Position numbers and translations under genes: made by a program
In this document: in pieces, positions 61,558-64,000 of the stretch
Position numbering within the stretch: position 1 is the stretch's first letter
Layout of the letters: each line of letters opens with the position of its first letter
NCBI GenBank assembly: GCA_049291875.1
Contig: JBATQE010000020.1
Location: 1 to 64,000 of the forward strand
Reading direction: 5' to 3'
Length of the DNA stretch: 64,000 nt
Origin: CTSOIL-112 sp049291875
GTDB taxonomy: Bacteria > Pseudomonadota > Gammaproteobacteria > Burkholderiales > Burkholderiaceae
Notes under the pieces: generated by a model
Database searches by the model: none
Told to the model about the DNA's origin: nothing
Seen by the model: only the letters and a program-made list of their open reading frames with translations

Positions 61558-62073
61558 TTAATCATTCAAAACTTCCAAAGTCACTCGAGCGGTACCCGAA
61601 TTAGTTGAACCGATTTGTTTCGCAGCCGCTACTGATAAATCAATAATGCGACCGTTTGCATAAGGTCCGCGATCATTCACTCGGACAATGGCGCTTTTGC
61701 CATTGGCCAGATTAGTCACTTTCACTTTCGTCCCAAACGGCAAGGTACGATGCGCGGCGGTCATAGCATGCATATCGAATGCTTCACCATTTGCCGTGCG
61801 TCGGCCGTGGAAACCCGGACCGTAGTACGACGCCACACCGGATTGAGCCATTTTCGTGGTCGCGCTGCTCGGTGAGTAACTGGTTTTAATCACTTGGCGC
61901 GACGTTGAATTTTTGGCCACATTATTGGTGGCGGGTACTGCTTTTTTAACCTGAGTCACTTTTTTAGAAGTGGACTCTTTTGCTACAACCGGCGTGCTGA
62001 CGAGGGATAAACCCATCACCAAGCCTAAGCCGGTAGCAAGCATTTGCTTGCGAATTTGAAAAAAACGAATCAT
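61558..62073 (-). CDS. rlpA: RlpA-like septal ring protein, short form
   Basis: A 171-residue exported protein with a double-psi beta-barrel domain (about 78-168): SGVASYYGPGFHGRRTANGE, FDMHAMTAAHRTLPFGT and VNDRGPYANGRIIDLS, including the catalytic-type residues of RlpA. The signal peptide (about 1-31, ending VVA-K) has no lipobox, and there is no C-terminal SPOR domain. It is thus a minimal, non-lipidated form of the ~360-residue lipoprotein seen elsewhere. Last gene of mrdA-rodA-rlpA, 79 bases after rodA. Confidence 0.9.
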   Translation of the reverse strand: MIRFFQIRKQMLATGLGLVMGLSLVSTPVVAKESTSKKVTQVKKAVPATNNVAKNSTSRQVIKTSYSPSSATTKMAQSGVASYYGPGFHGRRTANGEAFDMHAMTAAHRTLPFGTKVKVTNLANGKSAIVRVNDRGPYANGRIIDLSVAAAKQIGSTNSGTARVTLEVLND

Positions 62074-62152
62074 TCCGTCTTACTCCATTTAGACGGGCTT
62101 CTGACCAAAGTTAGTTATTAGTATCGGAGCGGTCTTTACCCACTGAGCTCGC

Positions 62153-63253
62153 CTATCTGATTCGATGATGGCGAATACTCATTAACATGCCACAGGCCAC
62201 GCCCAAGGTAATAAGCGCGGTGCCGCCATAACTCATAAATGGCAGTGGCACACCTACCACCGGCAAAATCCCACCGACCATACCCATATTCACAAACACA
62301 TAAGTGAAGATGATCATGGCCAAAGAGCCTGCCAGCAGACGATCAAATCGCGTTTGCCCTTGATAAGCAATCGATAAACCACGCGATATAAGTGCTAAGT
62401 ATAGCACAAGCAACAGTAAAACACCGATTAGGCCAAATTCTTCGGCATAGACCGCGAGCAGAAAATCGGTGGATTTTTCGGGGATGAATTGCAACTGCGA
62501 CTGCGTGCCATCCATCCACCCTTTACCGAGCCAACCGCCAGAGCCGATGGCGGTTCGCGCCTGAAGGATGTGAAAGCCGGCGCCACGCGGATCCTCCATC
62601 GGATTGAGCAAAACATCAACCCTTCTGCGCTGATAATCATGCAATAAAAAGTTATATACCAGTGGTAAAGATACAACAGCCAAGCCAAGCAAAGCGCCAA
62701 TCACTCGCCAACTCAGTCCGGCATAGAACACGACATACGTTCCCGCCGCCGCAACCAACAGCCCCGTACCCAAGTCCGGCTGCTTGGCAATCAGTAGAAA
62801 CGGCACGACAAACAGCATCGTCGCCACGCCAAATGCCTTCCACAGCTGTTTGCCTTGCACATTGCCCAGATTGTGAAAATAAAAGGCGATCATCATCGGC
62901 ACACCGATTTTGAGTAATTCCGAGGGCTGAAAACCGAAAATCCAACGGCGCGCACCCAGGCGAATCTCGCCAAACAGTGCCACCGCCACCAGCAAAACCA
63001 CGCCACTGACGTAGACCGGCACGGCGGCACGCATAAACACTTTCGGTGGTGTATATGCCAGCGCCACGATCACACCCCAGCAAATCATCAGATTGCGGAT
63101 GTGCTGTGCAAAGCGATCGGGACGATCGGTGGAGGCGCTGTACATGGTGACCAAGCTGATTACGCTGATCAAAATTAAAATCGCGACCATCACAGGATCC
63201 AGCGGCGAAAATAATTTACGCAACCATCGGCCGGAATGATGTAAACGCACCAT
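62153..63253 (-). CDS. rodA: Peptidoglycan glycosyltransferase RodA
   Basis: A 366-residue SEDS-family polymerase of the elongation machinery with about ten membrane spans. Marks include GARRWIFGFQPSELLKIGVPM (in part), KQPDLGTGLLV, RRRVDVLLNPMEDPRGAGFH, AIGSGGWLGKGW and VGVPLPFMSYGGTALIT. It works with PBP2, encoded 5 bases upstream. The start at 63253 gives the usual short cytoplasmic N-terminus. Confidence 0.96.
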   Translation of the reverse strand: MVRLHHSGRWLRKLFSPLDPVMVAILILISVISLVTMYSASTDRPDRFAQHIRNLMICWGVIVALAYTPPKVFMRAAVPVYVSGVVLLVAVALFGEIRLGARRWIFGFQPSELLKIGVPMMIAFYFHNLGNVQGKQLWKAFGVATMLFVVPFLLIAKQPDLGTGLLVAAAGTYVVFYAGLSWRVIGALLGLAVVSLPLVYNFLLHDYQRRRVDVLLNPMEDPRGAGFHILQARTAIGSGGWLGKGWMDGTQSQLQFIPEKSTDFLLAVYAEEFGLIGVLLLLVLYLALISRGLSIAYQGQTRFDRLLAGSLAMIIFTYVFVNMGMVGGILPVVGVPLPFMSYGGTALITLGVACGMLMSIRHHRIR

Positions 63254-63258
63254 GATGA

Positions 63259-64000
63259 TTATCCTTGTCCCTGATTAGCAGCATTACGGGTGTTCGCATT
63301 GGCCGAATCGGGCTGTGCCGAAGCGGGATTACGACCACGCAGTTGCATGCGTTGACCATTTTGCGAGGCGACAAAAGCATCCAATGCACGCCGCACCAAT
63401 GGCGCGGCGGCGGTGGCACCAAAACCGGCATTTTCAACAATCGCAGCGATGGCGATTTGCGGTTTGTCCGCTGGATAGAAAGCGATGTAGAGCGAGTGAT
63501 CACGCATGAATTCGCCGCGCATACTTTGTGCATAGGTGGAATTTTGGCTCACCGTGAACACCTGAGCCGTACCCGTTTTTCCCCCGGGCAAACCACCCGG
63601 CAAACCGTTGAAAATCCCACGTCCCGTACCGGAAATATTCACCTGAACCATCGCGCGCTTGATCAGATCAATGTCCGCCGCAGGAATCTGTAAGTCAGCG
63701 GCCACTTGCGGCTGTGTCTCGGTACGTTGGCCAGTCAACGGGTCAATTTTCGCCTTGAGCAAATACGGAACCATGCGTACGCCGTTATTGGCAATCGTCG
63801 CAGTGGCATTGGCCAATTGTAAAATCGTGAAGGTATTTTCGCCCTGTCCGATGCCCAAGCTGATGGTTTGCCCCTCTGACCACTCGCGGCCGGTGCGTTT
63901 GAAAAACCATTCTTTCGACGGCAAAATACCCGGCTCTTCGCCCACCAGATCGATGCCGGTTTTTTCACCGAAGCCAAAACGTGAAATTTCCTGATGCATC
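63259..64000 (-). CDS. mrdA: Penicillin-binding protein 2, C-terminal part (gene continues past window)
   Basis: The visible 247 codons are the end of the transpeptidase domain: GKTGIDLVGEEPGILP, SLGIGQGENTFTILQLA and the KTG motif in GGKTGTAQVF. The active-site SxxK and SxN lie outside. PBP2 cross-links peptidoglycan with RodA during side-wall growth. The C-terminus ends in an Asn/Ala/Gln-rich tail. The order mrdA-rodA-rlpA is the common one. Confidence 0.95.
   Translation of the reverse strand, partial: MHQEISRFGFGEKTGIDLVGEEPGILPSKEWFFKRTGREWSEGQTISLGIGQGENTFTILQLANATATIANNGVRMVPYLLKAKIDPLTGQRTETQPQVAADLQIPAADIDLIKRAMVQVNISGTGRGIFNGLPGGLPGGKTGTAQVFTVSQNSTYAQSMRGEFMRDHSLYIAFYPADKPQIAIAAIVENAGFGATAAAPLVRRALDAFVASQNGQRMQLRGRNPASAQPDSANANTRNAANQGQG

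Noticed and set aside
62074..62152. tRNA-like D-arm sequence (GAGCTCAGTGGGTA on the minus strand) between rodA and rlpA
   Set aside because: No acceptor stem or T-arm (GGTTCGA-type box) can be paired within the 79 bases.

Overview
The window looks like the chromosome of a moderate-GC betaproteobacterium, most likely in the order Burkholderiales. Evidence for this is inferred from gene order and gene types: mutY-mutM next to TPR-lolB-ispE, NIF3 beside an HtrA-type protease, an isoaspartyl-methyltransferase-like gene directly before tolC, mrdA-rodA-rlpA, yraN/rsmI, a MetH without its homocysteine domain, a GTP-type PEP carboxykinase, and a complete phenylalanine/tyrosine catabolic run. I cannot name the genus. 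No rRNA, tRNA or CRISPR array was found.

Layout. 1-10.2 kb: amino-sugar use. A GalNAc/galactosamine-type (aga) PTS operon runs leftwards (agaR-agaZ-agaS-agaV-agaW-agaE), but agaS carries an internal frameshifting deletion and the IID gene is cut after 26 codons by an insertion sequence that runs off the left edge. It is divergent from an HPr-Enzyme I fusion, which converges on a nagR-nagA-nagB-II operon that looks intact. 10.6-16.6 kb: pckG, msrA, metH, yegP. 16.8-19 kb: copper-handling operon (DUF2946, YcnI, two tandem PCuAC proteins). 19-21.8 kb: a CpxRA/RstBA-like two-component system and a Met/His/Gly-rich membrane protein of unknown function. 22-31 kb: rpsT, murJ, then an RND efflux operon, a methyltransferase-like gene and tolC. 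Two GTAAA-N5-GTAAA sites, one before the Met-rich gene and one before the RND operon, suggest that the two-component system controls both.

31-41 kb: htrA/nif3 (divergent, start codons overlapping), yigZ, then a two-cassette integron-type insertion (a class D beta-lactamase of the OXA-2/OXA-46 group and a PD-(D/E)XK nuclease of unknown role) with recognisable attC sites but no integrase anywhere in the window, followed by mutY, mutM, a TPR protein, lolB and ispE. 41-47 kb: a ClC channel, an AEC transporter and malic enzyme, plus small genes including a gfa pseudogene broken by a 5-bp duplication. 47.6-53 kb: hemB, aspA, a CorA-type transporter and scoAB. 53-59.4 kb: an AsnC regulator divergent from hpd-hmgA-fahA-maiA-phhA-phhB, which with scoAB carries phenylalanine to fumarate and acetoacetyl-CoA (only the tyrosine aminotransferase is missing here). 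59.4-64 kb: a TlpA-like lipoprotein, yraN, rsmI, rlpA, rodA and the 3' part of mrdA.

The most interesting region is the integrase-less cassette pair at 33.86-36.07 kb: each cassette has its own matching core-site pair, the beta-lactamase gene is translationally coupled to a short leader ORF made by the chromosomal junction, and the second cassette encodes a lone nuclease without a methylase, a plausible anti-phage or DNA-restriction gene. Family assignments below are from recognition of motifs and recalled family sequences; no database search was run.
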